The notes under the pieces are model-generated. The model ran no database searches. It was not told the DNA's origin and worked only from the letters and a program-made list of their open reading frames with translations. Of a DNA stretch of 64,000 nt, positions 22,783-32,147 are shown piece after piece; position 1 is the first letter of the stretch; each line of letters opens with the position of its first letter. The stretch spans positions 1,612,001 to 1,676,000 of the forward strand of contig NZ_AP022583.1 of NCBI RefSeq assembly GCF_010731635.1. The letters run 5' to 3'. This DNA comes from Mycobacterium noviomagense (GTDB lineage Bacteria > Actinomycetota > Actinomycetes > Mycobacteriales > Mycobacteriaceae). The position numbers and the translations under genes are program-made.

Positions 22783-23469
22783 ATGAACCGGATTAAGGCC
22801 GCACAGCAAGCACTGAACGGGCGCTTGCAGCGCGTTTACCTCGAGATCGGCGTCGGGTACGGATTCTCGCTCCGGCGTATTAGCGCTGATGAGAAAATTG
22901 CCGTCGACCCCGAGTTCAGGCTTTCGCCCCGCTCCCGCCGGAAAGTCGAGGCCAAGGCGCGTGCCACCTACTACTTCGAGACGACGAGCGATGACTTCTT
23001 CGCGAATGAGACGGCCTTCCTTGAAGAGCGCGGCATCGACGTCGCCCTCATCGACGGGCTCCACACTTATGGGCAGGTACTGCGCGACATCGAAAACACG
23101 CTGCGCTACCTGCGCGACGACGGCGTCATTGTTTTGCACGACTGTAACCCCGCGAAGGCCACGATCGCCTATCCAGCGGCGTCGTACGCCGAATTTCGTG
23201 CGCACAATCGGTGGCACTTTGTCTGGAGCGGGGATGTCTGGAAGGCGATCGTCCATCTGCGTAGCACCCGGAACGACCTGCGCGTCGTGGTGCTGAATTG
23301 CGACCTTGGTGTTGGACTCGTACGGAAGGGATTGCCGGAATCGCGATTGACGTACTCCCCGGCGCAGATCGAGGCGCTCGACTTCGCCGATCTCGCCGCC
23401 GACCGCGAGCAGTTGCTTAACCTGCAGCCACCCTCGTACCTCGACGATTTTCTGGCATCAGGGCCTTGA
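22783..23469 (+). CDS. Class I SAM-dependent methyltransferase (Methyltransf_24 type)
   Basis: A 228-residue protein with a shortened Rossmann methyltransferase fold: YLEIGVGYGFSLRRI (SAM loop, about residues 19-33), IAVDPEFR, then VALIDGLHTYGQVLRDIENT and GVIVLHDCNP, which together mark the Methyltransf_24/CmcI-like class used for sugar O-methylation in mycobacteria and Streptomyces. It has no signal or membrane segment, so it should act in the cytoplasm. AAGGAT precedes the ATG. It follows the glycosyltransferase on the same strand, so methylation of the transferred sugar is likely (inference). The insertion sequence lies about 250 bases downstream. Confidence 0.85.
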   Translation: MNRIKAAQQALNGRLQRVYLEIGVGYGFSLRRISADEKIAVDPEFRLSPRSRRKVEAKARATYYFETTSDDFFANETAFLEERGIDVALIDGLHTYGQVLRDIENTLRYLRDDGVIVLHDCNPAKATIAYPAASYAEFRAHNRWHFVWSGDVWKAIVHLRSTRNDLRVVVLNCDLGVGLVRKGLPESRLTYSPAQIEALDFADLAADREQLLNLQPPSYLDDFLASGP

Positions 23470-23718
23470 ATTTCCGACACGTAAACGCATCTGCACGAAG
23501 TGCGGCCCGGCGTATTTTCGACTGGATGTAGCCGCGGACCAGCAATCACCTTCGGCATGGGCCAGAAGTACCTGCTGGTGTGGTTGATTTGCTCACGCAT
23601 CGCAATGATATAGCCGCGTCGCGCTCCATGCTGTTGCCGTTTACTAGGCTTCAGGGCGTGGATAGGCAGCCCGACCGGTTTGCTGGCGACATCCTGTAGT
23701 CGGTACGTGCGCACCTGC

Positions 23719-23756
23719 GCTGACCCCGGTTGGTTGGTCCGGGATGCGTGAGAGTT
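23719..23756 (+). repeat. Left terminal inverted repeat of the IS
   Basis: The inner part, tggtccgggatgcgtgagag (23735-23754), matches the reverse complement of the right end at 17 of 20 positions, and gc(t/c)gaccccg is shared at the outer edge. The middle differs by a one-base gap. Confidence 0.75.
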
Positions 23757-23795
23757 TTGCAGCCCAGGTTTTGGGCAGGAAGGCTCGACAAGATT

Positions 23796-24077
23796 ATGGC
23801 GAGGAGGAAGCGGCACACTCCCGAGCAGATTGTGCGCAAGTTGATGACCGCGGATCGGCGGTTGGCCCAGGGCAAGGACACCGCGGCGGTCTTCCGCGAG
23901 CTGGGTGTCTCCGAGGCCACGTATCACCGCTGGCGCAACCAATTTGGCGGTCTGAAAGCTGAGGACGCCAAACGGCTCAAGGACCTCCAACGGGAGAACA
24001 GCACCCTTAAACGGCTGCTGGCCGACGCCGAGTTGGAGAAGGCCGCACTCAAGGAGATCGCGAAGGGAAACTTCTAA
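23796..24077 (+). CDS. IS3-family transposase OrfA
   Basis: A 93-residue helix-turn-helix protein (MARRKRHTPEQIV...) with the HTH at about residues 8-50 (RELGVSEATYHRWRNQF) and a leucine-zipper-like heptad region toward the C-terminus ending LKEIAKGNF. It is intact. OrfA binds the terminal repeats and, when fused to OrfB by -1 frameshifting at the gene junction, gives the active transposase. Here OrfB is broken, so OrfA alone cannot move the element. Confidence 0.88.
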   Translation: MARRKRHTPEQIVRKLMTADRRLAQGKDTAAVFRELGVSEATYHRWRNQFGGLKAEDAKRLKDLQRENSTLKRLLADAELEKAALKEIAKGNF

Positions 24078-24910
24078 GCCCGGAACGCCGGCGGGCCGCC
24101 GTTCATCATCTCCAGCACGTTGCTGGGGGTCAGCGAACGGCTGGCTTGCCGCGTGACCGGGCAACACCGCAGCACCCAACGACACCAACCGGTGTCGGCG
24201 ACACCGAAGGACCCCGACGCGGCGTTGCGTAGCTGGCTGCGTGCTTGGGCCAAGAAACAACCCCGTCGCCGGTTTCGGCCCGCCTACCACGATGCGCGCG
24301 ATGAAGGCTGGAATGTGAACCATAAAAAGACTCAACGTCTTTGCGTGAAGAAGGGCTTCGCGTGCCACGGCGACGTCGGCGCAAACGCCGCGGAACCTCC
24401 ACCGCGCCGCAGGTCAGCGCGGATGCTCCCGACCAGGTGTGGGCCGCCGATTTCCAGTTCGACGTCACCACCGACGGACGACCGATCAAGATCGTGCCCA
24501 TCGTCGACGAGCGCACCCGCGAATGCCTCGGCGACATGGTCGAGCGCAACATCACCGGCGATGACGTCATCGGCGAGCTCGAACGCATTGCCGCCGATCG
24601 AGGCACCTATCCGGTGGTGCTGCGTTGACTCAACGGACCTGAATTTGCCTGCGCGGCAATGGCCGACTGGGCGGCAGGGCATGTCGGTCTGTCCTTCATC
24701 CCGCCCGGAGAGCCCTGGCGCAACGGCTACGTCGAATCGTTCAACTCTCGTATCCGCGACGAATGCCTCAACATCAACAGCTTCTGGTCACTGGCGCAGG
24801 CCCGAGTGGTCATAGGCGACTGGAAATACGACTACAACCACCACCGTCGGCACTCAGCGCTGGGCTACCAAGCCCCGGCCCGCTACGCTGCGCTCTGTAC
24901 CCACCGATGA
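24071..24910 (+). pseudogene. IS3-family transposase OrfB, broken
   Basis: The DDE integrase is spread over three frames. It begins in the -1 frame across the orfA stop (LLSPERRRAAVHHLQ), gains one base near 24117, continues (LGVSERLACRVTGQHRST), loses one base near 24342 (the expected RLWREEG becomes out of frame), continues with the first catalytic Asp in VWAADFQFD, and meets TGA at 24626-24628 where the second catalytic Asp (DNGPEF) is expected. The last part with the catalytic Glu (NGYVESFNSRIRDE) remains readable to 24910. It cannot encode a working enzyme. Confidence 0.85.
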
Positions 24911-24911
24911 A

Positions 24912-24949
24912 CAACTCTCACCCATCGTGGACCAGTTCACGGGGTCGGC
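24912..24949 (-). repeat. Right terminal inverted repeat of the IS
   Basis: Read on the minus strand it gives gcCGACCCCG, then TGGTCC and GATGGGTGAGAGTT, the mirror of the left end. It starts just after the orfB stop. Confidence 0.75.
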
Positions 24950-25167
24950 CACACCGACAGACGCGCCAGGACGCAGCTAGCGTCTGCTGTTGCATGATTC
25001 GAGAGACTCCGAGAGTGCCGGTGGTGTAACGTTCCGCCCCAGCAAGACCTTGCAGGGGGGAACACTTCGAAGCATGCGTGTCCTGTTACAAGAGGGCAGT
25101 GCGATTCGGCCAACCGCCGCTCCCGATGACGAACGTGACACGCACGCAGCAAGCGAGACGCTCACGT

Positions 25168-26730
25168 ATGCCCAGCAGTGATTCCATCTATGACGCTGTC
25201 GTCGTCGGCTCCGGAGCTTCCGGCTCGTGGGCCGTCAAGGAGCTGACGGAAGGGGGGCTCAACGTCGTATTGCTCGAGGCCGGCAGATGTCTGGACCTCG
25301 CACGCGACTTTCCTGCCGACGCCCAGTCGGGCGTAATGGGGATTGCGGGCCGCATCAAATCGGCGATTCGAGGCCAGCACATTCAGGCGCGAAGCCCGGC
25401 GTTCACGGAGAATACAAAGCAGTTTTACGTCAACGACAGAGAGAACCCCTATACGACGCCACGGGGAAATGCGTTTCGCTGGTACAGAGGCCGGCAACTC
25501 GGCGGACGCCTGCACACCTGGTGCAGGCAGGTTTACCGCATGTCGGATTACGAGCTGAAAGCCGCAAGCATCCGTAGCGTCGGTGTCGATTGGCCGTTGT
25601 CCTATGAAGACCTAGCTCCGTACTACGACGTGGTCGAGCGAACGCTCGGGGTCTACGGAAAACCCGCGGGCATTTCAAATTGTCCGGACGGACAGTTCAT
25701 CGGGCCTGCGAAGACAACAAAAATGGAAGAATCGTTTCTGGCCAATGTCGAGAGACGACTTCCCAACGTCCACGTCACCCATGCCCGGATCGTCAAGTAC
25801 GACAACAATCGGGTTCCGCTTCCCATCAGACTCGCGCTGGCAACCGGCCGCCTTGAGATCCGAACAGACGCTGTCGTGAGCCGATTGCTGATCGACGCGC
25901 ACTCAGGTGAAGCGACCGGCGTCGAATACATCGAGCGACTAACCCGGAAACCGCAGACAGTCCGTGGCAAGGTCGTTGTCCTGTGTGCCTCGGCAATCGA
26001 GAGCGTGCGGATCCTCCTGAACTCGGCGTGCGAGAAGCATCCCTTAGGTGTCGGTGGGTCGTCAGGCCATCTCGGTCGCTACTTGTGCGATCACGTGACC
26101 TACGCAGAGTCGGGCAAGGTCCGTGAAGAGGATGTCGAGCCCGCTCCAAAGGAGGACGGTTTCGACTTTGTGGCAACAGGCCTCTATATTCCGAGCTTCT
26201 GCCAAAGCGAATCCACGAATTTTCCCGGCGGCTACGGCATTCAGGTCGCGGTCGGCCGCGGCATGCCCGCATGGGGCATGGCCGCCTTCGGCGAGATGCA
26301 GCCCCGATACGAAAATCACGTCACGCTCGACCCAAGCGTGAAGGACGCATGGGGAGTGCCCGCAGCAAGAATCGAGTGCAGCCATTCTCCCGATGAAGTC
26401 AATATGGTGGCCCACATGAGCCGGACACTCCCGGAAATCGCTGCCGCCGGCGGTTTGCAGGTGGATAAGAACCGCAATGTCGGCCGCCGGGGTCGCCTCT
26501 TCCCACCCGGCGGTGCCGTTCATGAGACCGGAGGCGCACGCATGGGTGACCACCCAGAGAACTCAGTGCTTAACCCGCTCTGTCAGTGCTGGGATGCTGA
26601 CAACGTGTTCGTGACGGACGGTGCATGTTTCGTCTCCTCCGGATTCCAGAATCCGACGCTCACAATGATGGCCCTCACCGTTCGAGCGTGTCAGTTCATC
26701 GTTCGCGACTATCTGAGGCCCGCGATCTAA
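25168..26730 (+). CDS. GMC-family FAD-dependent oxidoreductase
   Basis: A 520-residue flavoprotein. The FAD Rossmann loop VVGSGASGS lies at about residues 12-20, the acidic residue that binds the adenosine ribose in VVLLEAGR, and the C-terminal GMC signature contains HETGGARMG and FQNPTLTMMAL, which hold the His-Asn pair of the active site. GMC enzymes oxidise sugars, alcohols or sterols. I start at the ATG at 25168, directly before the FAD motif; a GTG at 25078 in frame is possible but adds a tail without homology. The stop codon overlaps the start of the aldo/keto reductase by one base, so the two are coupled. The pair may change the redox state of a sugar or hydroxy-acyl group of the lipopeptide (inference). 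Confidence 0.87.
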   Translation: MPSSDSIYDAVVVGSGASGSWAVKELTEGGLNVVLLEAGRCLDLARDFPADAQSGVMGIAGRIKSAIRGQHIQARSPAFTENTKQFYVNDRENPYTTPRGNAFRWYRGRQLGGRLHTWCRQVYRMSDYELKAASIRSVGVDWPLSYEDLAPYYDVVERTLGVYGKPAGISNCPDGQFIGPAKTTKMEESFLANVERRLPNVHVTHARIVKYDNNRVPLPIRLALATGRLEIRTDAVVSRLLIDAHSGEATGVEYIERLTRKPQTVRGKVVVLCASAIESVRILLNSACEKHPLGVGGSSGHLGRYLCDHVTYAESGKVREEDVEPAPKEDGFDFVATGLYIPSFCQSESTNFPGGYGIQVAVGRGMPAWGMAAFGEMQPRYENHVTLDPSVKDAWGVPAARIECSHSPDEVNMVAHMSRTLPEIAAAGGLQVDKNRNVGRRGRLFPPGGAVHETGGARMGDHPENSVLNPLCQCWDADNVFVTDGACFVSSGFQNPTLTMMALTVRACQFIVRDYLRPAI

Positions 26731-27716
26731 TGGACTACGGGAAGGTTGCCGGCATTGATAAGCCCGTCTCCAGAATCGTCTTCGGCACTGATCGGTTGCG
26801 CGGCCGGCGACTGCCGTGGTCGCCAACAAGAAGCCTTGAGCAACAAGCCTTCTCGCTTTTAGATAAGTCATTTGAGCTGGGATGCAATACCTTCGACACA
26901 GCACGCATGTACTGGGACAGCGAACGCACGTTGGGTGCCTGGATTCGGGCGCGGCGGAACCGCGACAACGTTGTGGTCGTCAGTAAAGGATGTGCTCCCA
27001 ACCTCCTCTTAGGACGCCCGCGGGTCTCTCCGTCGGTTGTGTCGCACGACCTGCACGCATCCCTCAAGGCGCTCCGCACCGATTGTATTGATCTGTATCT
27101 ACTTCACTACGACGATCCCACCGCACCAGTCGAACCGCTCATGGAGCAGCTCAACCGTCACGTCGACGAGGGCAAGATCAAAGCGATAGGTGCCTCTAAC
27201 TGGTCGCACGAGCGCATTGCCGCCGCCAATACGTTTGCTGCTCGCAATGGATTGAAACCGTTCAGCGCGTCGAGCGTTCAATTCAGCCTCGCCGAGTGGA
27301 CGCAGGCTTTCTACCCTGGCGCCGTCACCCTGGCAGGGGACGGCCAGCATGTCGCAAGAGAATGGTATGCGGCGCAAGAGCTGCCAGTGTTCGCGTATTC
27401 CAGCCTCGCCCGCGGGTTTTTTTCGGACCACTACCAGCCGGAGAACCCAGACCTCAACCGTGTCAGCCGGTGGTGTGCGAGCCACTTCGGGTCCGAAGAG
27501 AACATCCAACGGCTCGAGCGCACAAGGTCGTTCGCGCGTGAGCATCACCTCACCGTTGCGCAGGTTGCGCTCGCGTACGTGCTGTGCCACCCGCTCCACG
27601 CGTTTGCCGTGGTCGGCTGCACAACATCCGAGAAGTTCGCGGAGAACGTAGCCGCACTGTCTGTGAAGCTCGATGAGGCGACGCTTCACTGGTTAGCCAC
27701 GGGACATGGCCGATGA
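26730..27716 (+). CDS. Aldo/keto reductase
   Basis: A 328-residue (alpha/beta)8 NAD(P)H-dependent reductase. The catalytic tetrad can be read as Asp56 (FDTA), Tyr61 (RMYW), Lys86 (VVSKG) and His126 (LLHYDD). Further family marks are GKIKAIGASNW and the C-terminal ALAYVLCHP/AVVGCTTSEKF cofactor segment. The ATG at 26730 shares its A with the TAA of the GMC gene, which shows direct translational coupling; a longer frame into the GMC gene is rejected. Oxidation by GMC and reduction by AKR would together amount to epimerisation of a hydroxyl, a known way of making deoxysugars (inference). Confidence 0.88.
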   Translation: MDYGKVAGIDKPVSRIVFGTDRLRGRRLPWSPTRSLEQQAFSLLDKSFELGCNTFDTARMYWDSERTLGAWIRARRNRDNVVVVSKGCAPNLLLGRPRVSPSVVSHDLHASLKALRTDCIDLYLLHYDDPTAPVEPLMEQLNRHVDEGKIKAIGASNWSHERIAAANTFAARNGLKPFSASSVQFSLAEWTQAFYPGAVTLAGDGQHVAREWYAAQELPVFAYSSLARGFFSDHYQPENPDLNRVSRWCASHFGSEENIQRLERTRSFAREHHLTVAQVALAYVLCHPLHAFAVVGCTTSEKFAENVAALSVKLDEATLHWLATGHGR

Positions 27717-27918
27717 AGAACTCCTGTTCTACGGTCGTCTCGGCATCAGTCCATGGCATACCAGCCGGGTGTGCTTTGCAGCTGGGCGGCATCCATGACG
27801 CTGGTATTCATGTCGATCTCGGCGTATGAGCGATAAGCGGAGCAGTCCGCCCAGTCGAACATCGGCCATCAGGCTCAACGCCCTTAGGTCACCCGAGCCG
27901 AGACCTGGAGGTGAACCC

Positions 27919-29037
27919 GTGGGGCGAGCCGATCAGCGGGCAGTAGATCGGATGACCATACACCGCATATGGAGAGCATTTCTCATTGCCGGCGCGCTCA
28001 TGGTCGTTGCGGCATGTTATTTAGAACCAGCCCTCGCCGTCGCGATCGCCCTACTTCTGGTTTTGCTCCTCTGCGCACGCCTGGCTTATCGGGGTCGCGA
28101 CCGCTTCATTCCGAACTTATACGCTCGCGACATCAGCGTCTATGACGACTCATATCGTTCGTTTATCGGCCGCACGATGTCGGATCTGCGCCAGCGGAGG
28201 ATTCGAGGCCATACGCTTTTGTGGGAGGCATCGCGCCTAGCCAGGCATTGCGGCGAGCATCCTGACGAACTGGTTCTCGATCTAGGTGTCTGGATCGGGT
28301 GGTCGACAAGACTCATATCTGATGCTTGCAATTGCACGGTGTACGGCTTCGATACCTTTACGGGACTTGTCGAAGACTGGCAAGTCGAGGGCCAGGCGGT
28401 TATAGAGCGGGGGTCTTTTTCAGTATCAGAACCGTTGGCGCAACGGTTTATGCGCGATACCGGTGTGACCTTCTACGACGACTTACCGGCGGTGCTCGGT
28501 CGCAAGGTGCACTTTATTAGGGGCAGTACTTATGACACGTTGACGCCGTTCTTGGCCGACCACCCAGGCGTACCAATCAGGCTCTTTCACATGGATTTGG
28601 ATACATATGACAGTTGCCTGCATGCGTTGGAAGCGTGTAAAAATCACTTCGTCGAAGGATCTATCTTGGTCTTCGACGAGTATTTGGTCACCGACGGCGA
28701 ACTACGGGCGTTTTACGATTTCCAGAGCCGCTACGAGCTGGAATGGCAATACCGGGCTTGGGGCCTCGAGATAATGGAGATGAACGTCGAGATGACTACT
28801 GCGCGCTGGAGGCGCGTGTGGTACTCCATTCTCCGTATCGGATTACACTGGTTGGACATGCCGGGTAACTACACCTGGGCGTTTTACCGCAGGCCATTTT
28901 GGCGATTTTGGCTGGGCGCTCCTATCGGCGATATACTTTTCATGCTTGGTGCAGCCGGACAACGGAAGTCGGTCAGCCTTGAAATTACCGGTCTAGGTAA
29001 GTTAGACCGGGGAGGCCAGCGTCAACGCCAGGAATGA
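27919..29037 (+). CDS. Membrane-anchored TylF/MycF-like methyltransferase
   Basis: A 372-residue protein. The GTG at 27919 is chosen because GGAGGTG lies five bases upstream; an ATG at 27826 in the same frame has no ribosome site. One or two hydrophobic segments (about residues 18-54) are followed by a class I methyltransferase domain: VLDLGVWIGWSTRLI (about 119-133), VYGFDTFTGLVEDW, then FHMDLDTYDSCLHALE and GSILVFDEY, the metal-binding acidic residues of the macrocin-O-methyltransferase group. TylF-type enzymes methylate sugar hydroxyls. The N-terminal anchor is unusual for that group and would place the enzyme at the membrane near the MmpL transporters. It is convergent with mmpL4b. Confidence 0.82.
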   Translation: MGRADQRAVDRMTIHRIWRAFLIAGALMVVAACYLEPALAVAIALLLVLLLCARLAYRGRDRFIPNLYARDISVYDDSYRSFIGRTMSDLRQRRIRGHTLLWEASRLARHCGEHPDELVLDLGVWIGWSTRLISDACNCTVYGFDTFTGLVEDWQVEGQAVIERGSFSVSEPLAQRFMRDTGVTFYDDLPAVLGRKVHFIRGSTYDTLTPFLADHPGVPIRLFHMDLDTYDSCLHALEACKNHFVEGSILVFDEYLVTDGELRAFYDFQSRYELEWQYRAWGLEIMEMNVEMTTARWRRVWYSILRIGLHWLDMPGNYTWAFYRRPFWRFWLGAPIGDILFMLGAAGQRKSVSLEITGLGKLDRGGQRQRQE

Positions 29038-29124
29038 ATGAAACGCTAAACGGAATAAACGTGCGGCGGGTTCAATAATGCGCGACTTGCTTCCGATGGC
29101 GCCGAATTCCTTCGCTAGTGATCG

Positions 29125-29136
29125 TGGTTTAAACCA
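29125..29136. repeat. 12-bp perfect palindrome between convergent genes
   Basis: tggtttaaacca stands in the 145-base space between the methyltransferase and mmpL4b stops. It is AT-rich in a GC-rich region. A terminator needs a longer stem, so no function is assigned. Confidence 0.35.
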
Positions 29137-29182
29137 ATCTTCTCGAATTCCACTGCCGCATGGTCGCCCGTTGTGGCGCTGA

Positions 29183-32113
29183 TCAACGGCGTGGGTAACC
29201 CCGGAGGGACACCGTCGGTAATTCAACTGTGTCCGGGTCGTCGTCGTGCTCTTCCCTGAGGAGCAAGGACCGAACCAACGGACGCGGTCCGTACGGCCTG
29301 AGCATTTGGCTAGCGGGCCGGGGGCGCACTGTTTGCGGCCACCAGAACCACCGGCCGAGCAGCGCGGCAATGGACGGTGTCATGAACGAGCGCACGACCA
29401 GCGTGTCGAACAACAGACCGAGACCGATAGTCGTTCCCACTTGTGCGATGATGCGCAGGTCACTGACTGCCATCGACATCATTGTGAACGCGAACACCAG
29501 ACCAGCGTTCGTCACGACTTTGCCGGTGCCACCCATTGCACGGATGATGCCCGTCTTAATTCCGGCGGCGATTTCCTCTTTCATCCGGGACACCAGCAGC
29601 AGGTTGTAGTCAGACCCCACGGCCAACAGGATGATCACCGACATCGGAAGCACCATCCAGTGCAGCTTGATGCCCAGGATATATTGCCAGACCAGCACCG
29701 ACAGTCCAAAGGAAGCACCCAAAGAAATTGCCACCGTGCCGACGATAACCAGTGCGGCAATAAAACTTCGCGTGATGATCAGCATGATGATGAAAATGAG
29801 GCAGAGCGAACCGACTCCTGCGATCAATAGATCGAAGGTAGAGCCGTCCGACCAGTCCTTATAGGTTGCCGCCGTGCCGGCGACATAGACTTTCGCGCTC
29901 GTCAGGGGTGTGCCTTTGAGTGCCTCCTCTGCGGCCGTCCTGATCTGGTTGACTCGCTTGATTCCGTCGGGCGAAGCGGGGTCGCCGCGCTGCGAGATAA
30001 TTAATCGGGCTGCTTTCCCGTCGGGCGACAGGAAGGAACTCATCGCGCGGCGGAAGTCCTTGTTTTGGAAAACTTCCGGAGGTAGGTAGAAAGAATCGTC
30101 ATTTTTGGCGGCATCATATGCTTGTCCCATGGCCATTGCGTTGTTGCTGGAGTCTTCCATCTCGTCGAAGGTCCCGGACATGGTGCTGTGCATGGTGAGC
30201 ATCATGGTGCGCATGTTCTGCATGTTCGCTATCATCGGCGGGAAGTACTGGAGCATCTGCTGCATGAGCGTATCCATTTGATCGAGGTCTTTCTCGAGCT
30301 CATGCATCTTCTCGGTAAGTACATCGACACCGTCGATGGTATCGAATATGCTTCTCAATGACCAACAGATCGGAATGTCGTAGCAGTGCTTTTCCCAATA
30401 GAAGTAGCTACGAATGGGCCGCCACATATCCTCGAAGTCCGCAATGTGATCCCGCAACTCATCAGTGACAGCGATCATTTCCTTCGTGGTAACAATGGTG
30501 TGATGAGTTATAGCGGTCATTTGTTGCGTCACACCGTACATATGCTGCATTATGCCGATCATCTTGGCCATGTCATCGGCCTGCTTCAGCATGTCGTCTG
30601 TTCTGGCTTTCATATATTTCATATCTTGCTGCTGCATCGCGTTTTGCATGCTGAGCAAAAATGGTATAGAAGTATGATTAATCGGTGTTCCCTCCGGCCG
30701 GGTGATGCCCTGTACCCGCGAGATTCCGGGAATCCGGAAGACTGCCTTGGCTAGTTTGTTGAGTACCAGAAAGTCTGCTGGATTGCGCATATCGTGATCG
30801 GACTCGATCATCAGGATTTCCGGCATCATTCGTGACTGCGAGAAATGCCGGTCGGCTGCCGCATAACCCAAATTGGCCGGGAGGTCTTGAGGAATATACT
30901 TGCGGTCGTCGTAGCTTGTCTTGTAGCCCGGCAGAGTCAGCAGACCGATCAGTGCGATCGCGCATGCGGCAGTCAGAATCGGCGCGGGCCAGCGGACAAT
31001 AGCGGTGCCTACTCGACGCCAGCGACGGACTCTGACGGTGCGCTTCGGCTCGAATAGCCCAAAGCGGCTGCCGGCGGCGATAGCTGCCGGCACCAGCGTG
31101 AGCGCCACCGCGACCGCAACGACCATGCCCACGGCGCACGGGACACCCATGGTCTGGAAATAGGGCATCCGGGTGAAGCTCAAGCAGAAAATCGCACCGG
31201 CGATCGTCAAACCGGAAGCCAAGACAACGGGAGCGACCCCGCGGTAGGTGGTGTAATAGGCCGTTTCTGGATCCTCGCCCGCGGTACGTGCCTCGTGATA
31301 GCGGCCAAAGAAAAATATTGCGTAATCTGTTCCGGCCGCGATCGCGAGAGACACAAGCAGGTTAATGGCAAACGTGGAAAGTACAAGAATATCGTTGTTG
31401 CCGAGAAAAGCCACGATTCCTCGGGCCGCCGCTAATTCGATGCCAACCATGACCAGCAGCAAGACCACGGTGATGACCGAGCGGTAGACAAGAAGCAGCA
31501 TTGTGAAGATCACTGCGACCGTCACTGCGGTGATCTTCACAATGGATTTGTTTCCACTGTGCTGCATGTCCACGATGAGTGGAGACGCGCCGGTGACATA
31601 GGCCGCGACCCCAGGAGGTGCCGGCGTCCGCTTGACGATATCCCGCACCGCTGCCACGGATTCGTCGCCCAGCGTGGTGCCTTGGTTGCCGGCCAGATTC
31701 AATTGCACGTATGCGGCCTTGCCATCGGCGCTTTCGGCGCCCGCCGCCGTGAGCCGATCTCCCCACAAATCCTGGACGTGTTCAACGTGCCTCGGGTCAG
31801 CTCTTAACTCGCGAATTAGCTCGGCATAGTATTTGTGAGCCTCTTCGCCGAGTGGCTGCTGCCCCTCGAGGACGATCATCGCGAAACTGTCCGAATTGGA
31901 CTCTTTGAAGTCTTTGCCCATCCGGACCATGGCCTGTACAGACGGCGCGTCTTTGGGGCTCATTGACACCGAATGCTGCTGACCGACCTTCTCCAGCGAT
32001 GGAACCCCGAAGGTGACAAGCAGAACCAGCGCCACCCACGCCAGGATGACGACGAGCGAAAACCGGTGGATTGTGCGCGCCACCAGCGCCTGCCGAGGTG
32101 GTTGGTTCCTCAT
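29183..32113 (-). CDS. mmpL4b: RND-type lipid transporter MmpL4b-like
   Basis: A 976-residue MmpL transporter, the second of a tandem pair. The ATG at 32111-32113 is used because GGAAGG stands just before it; a TTG at 32125 is in frame. The topology is one N-terminal helix, a large periplasmic domain, a block of helices with the proton-relay pair in [12 protein letters not shown], a second periplasmic domain with long helical coiled stretches rich in Met/Gln, and the second helix block with [12 protein letters not shown]. In GPL-making mycobacteria MmpS4-MmpL4a-MmpL4b are all needed for GPL production and export to the surface. The same order here points to export of the NRPS product. Confidence 0.9.
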   Translation of the reverse strand: MRNQPPRQALVARTIHRFSLVVILAWVALVLLVTFGVPSLEKVGQQHSVSMSPKDAPSVQAMVRMGKDFKESNSDSFAMIVLEGQQPLGEEAHKYYAELIRELRADPRHVEHVQDLWGDRLTAAGAESADGKAAYVQLNLAGNQGTTLGDESVAAVRDIVKRTPAPPGVAAYVTGASPLIVDMQHSGNKSIVKITAVTVAVIFTMLLLVYRSVITVVLLLVMVGIELAAARGIVAFLGNNDILVLSTFAINLLVSLAIAAGTDYAIFFFGRYHEARTAGEDPETAYYTTYRGVAPVVLASGLTIAGAIFCLSFTRMPYFQTMGVPCAVGMVVAVAVALTLVPAAIAAGSRFGLFEPKRTVRVRRWRRVGTAIVRWPAPILTAACAIALIGLLTLPGYKTSYDDRKYIPQDLPANLGYAAADRHFSQSRMMPEILMIESDHDMRNPADFLVLNKLAKAVFRIPGISRVQGITRPEGTPINHTSIPFLLSMQNAMQQQDMKYMKARTDDMLKQADDMAKMIGIMQHMYGVTQQMTAITHHTIVTTKEMIAVTDELRDHIADFEDMWRPIRSYFYWEKHCYDIPICWSLRSIFDTIDGVDVLTEKMHELEKDLDQMDTLMQQMLQYFPPMIANMQNMRTMMLTMHSTMSGTFDEMEDSSNNAMAMGQAYDAAKNDDSFYLPPEVFQNKDFRRAMSSFLSPDGKAARLIISQRGDPASPDGIKRVNQIRTAAEEALKGTPLTSAKVYVAGTAATYKDWSDGSTFDLLIAGVGSLCLIFIIMLIITRSFIAALVIVGTVAISLGASFGLSVLVWQYILGIKLHWMVLPMSVIILLAVGSDYNLLLVSRMKEEIAAGIKTGIIRAMGGTGKVVTNAGLVFAFTMMSMAVSDLRIIAQVGTTIGLGLLFDTLVVRSFMTPSIAALLGRWFWWPQTVRPRPASQMLRPYGPRPLVRSLLLREEHDDDPDTVELPTVSLRGYPRR

Positions 32114-32147
32114 TCGGCCTTCCAAAGCCAGCAGAAGGTAGCCATCG

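Larger units (their letters stand above)
23719..24949 (+). mobile_element. IS3-family insertion sequence, decayed
   Basis: About 1.23 kb bounded by imperfect inverted repeats (23719-23756 and 24912-24949). It contains orfA and an orfB broken by two frameshifts and a stop. The organisation (orfA, then orfB starting in the -1 frame across the orfA stop) is that of the IS3 family, IS407-like branch by the orfA sequence. No clear target-site duplication is visible at the edges, which fits an old insertion. Confidence 0.82.

Noticed and set aside
22520..22786. 88-codon open frame overlapping the methyltransferase start as ATGA
   Set aside because: No recognisable family, no ribosome site, and biased composition; the overlap may be chance.
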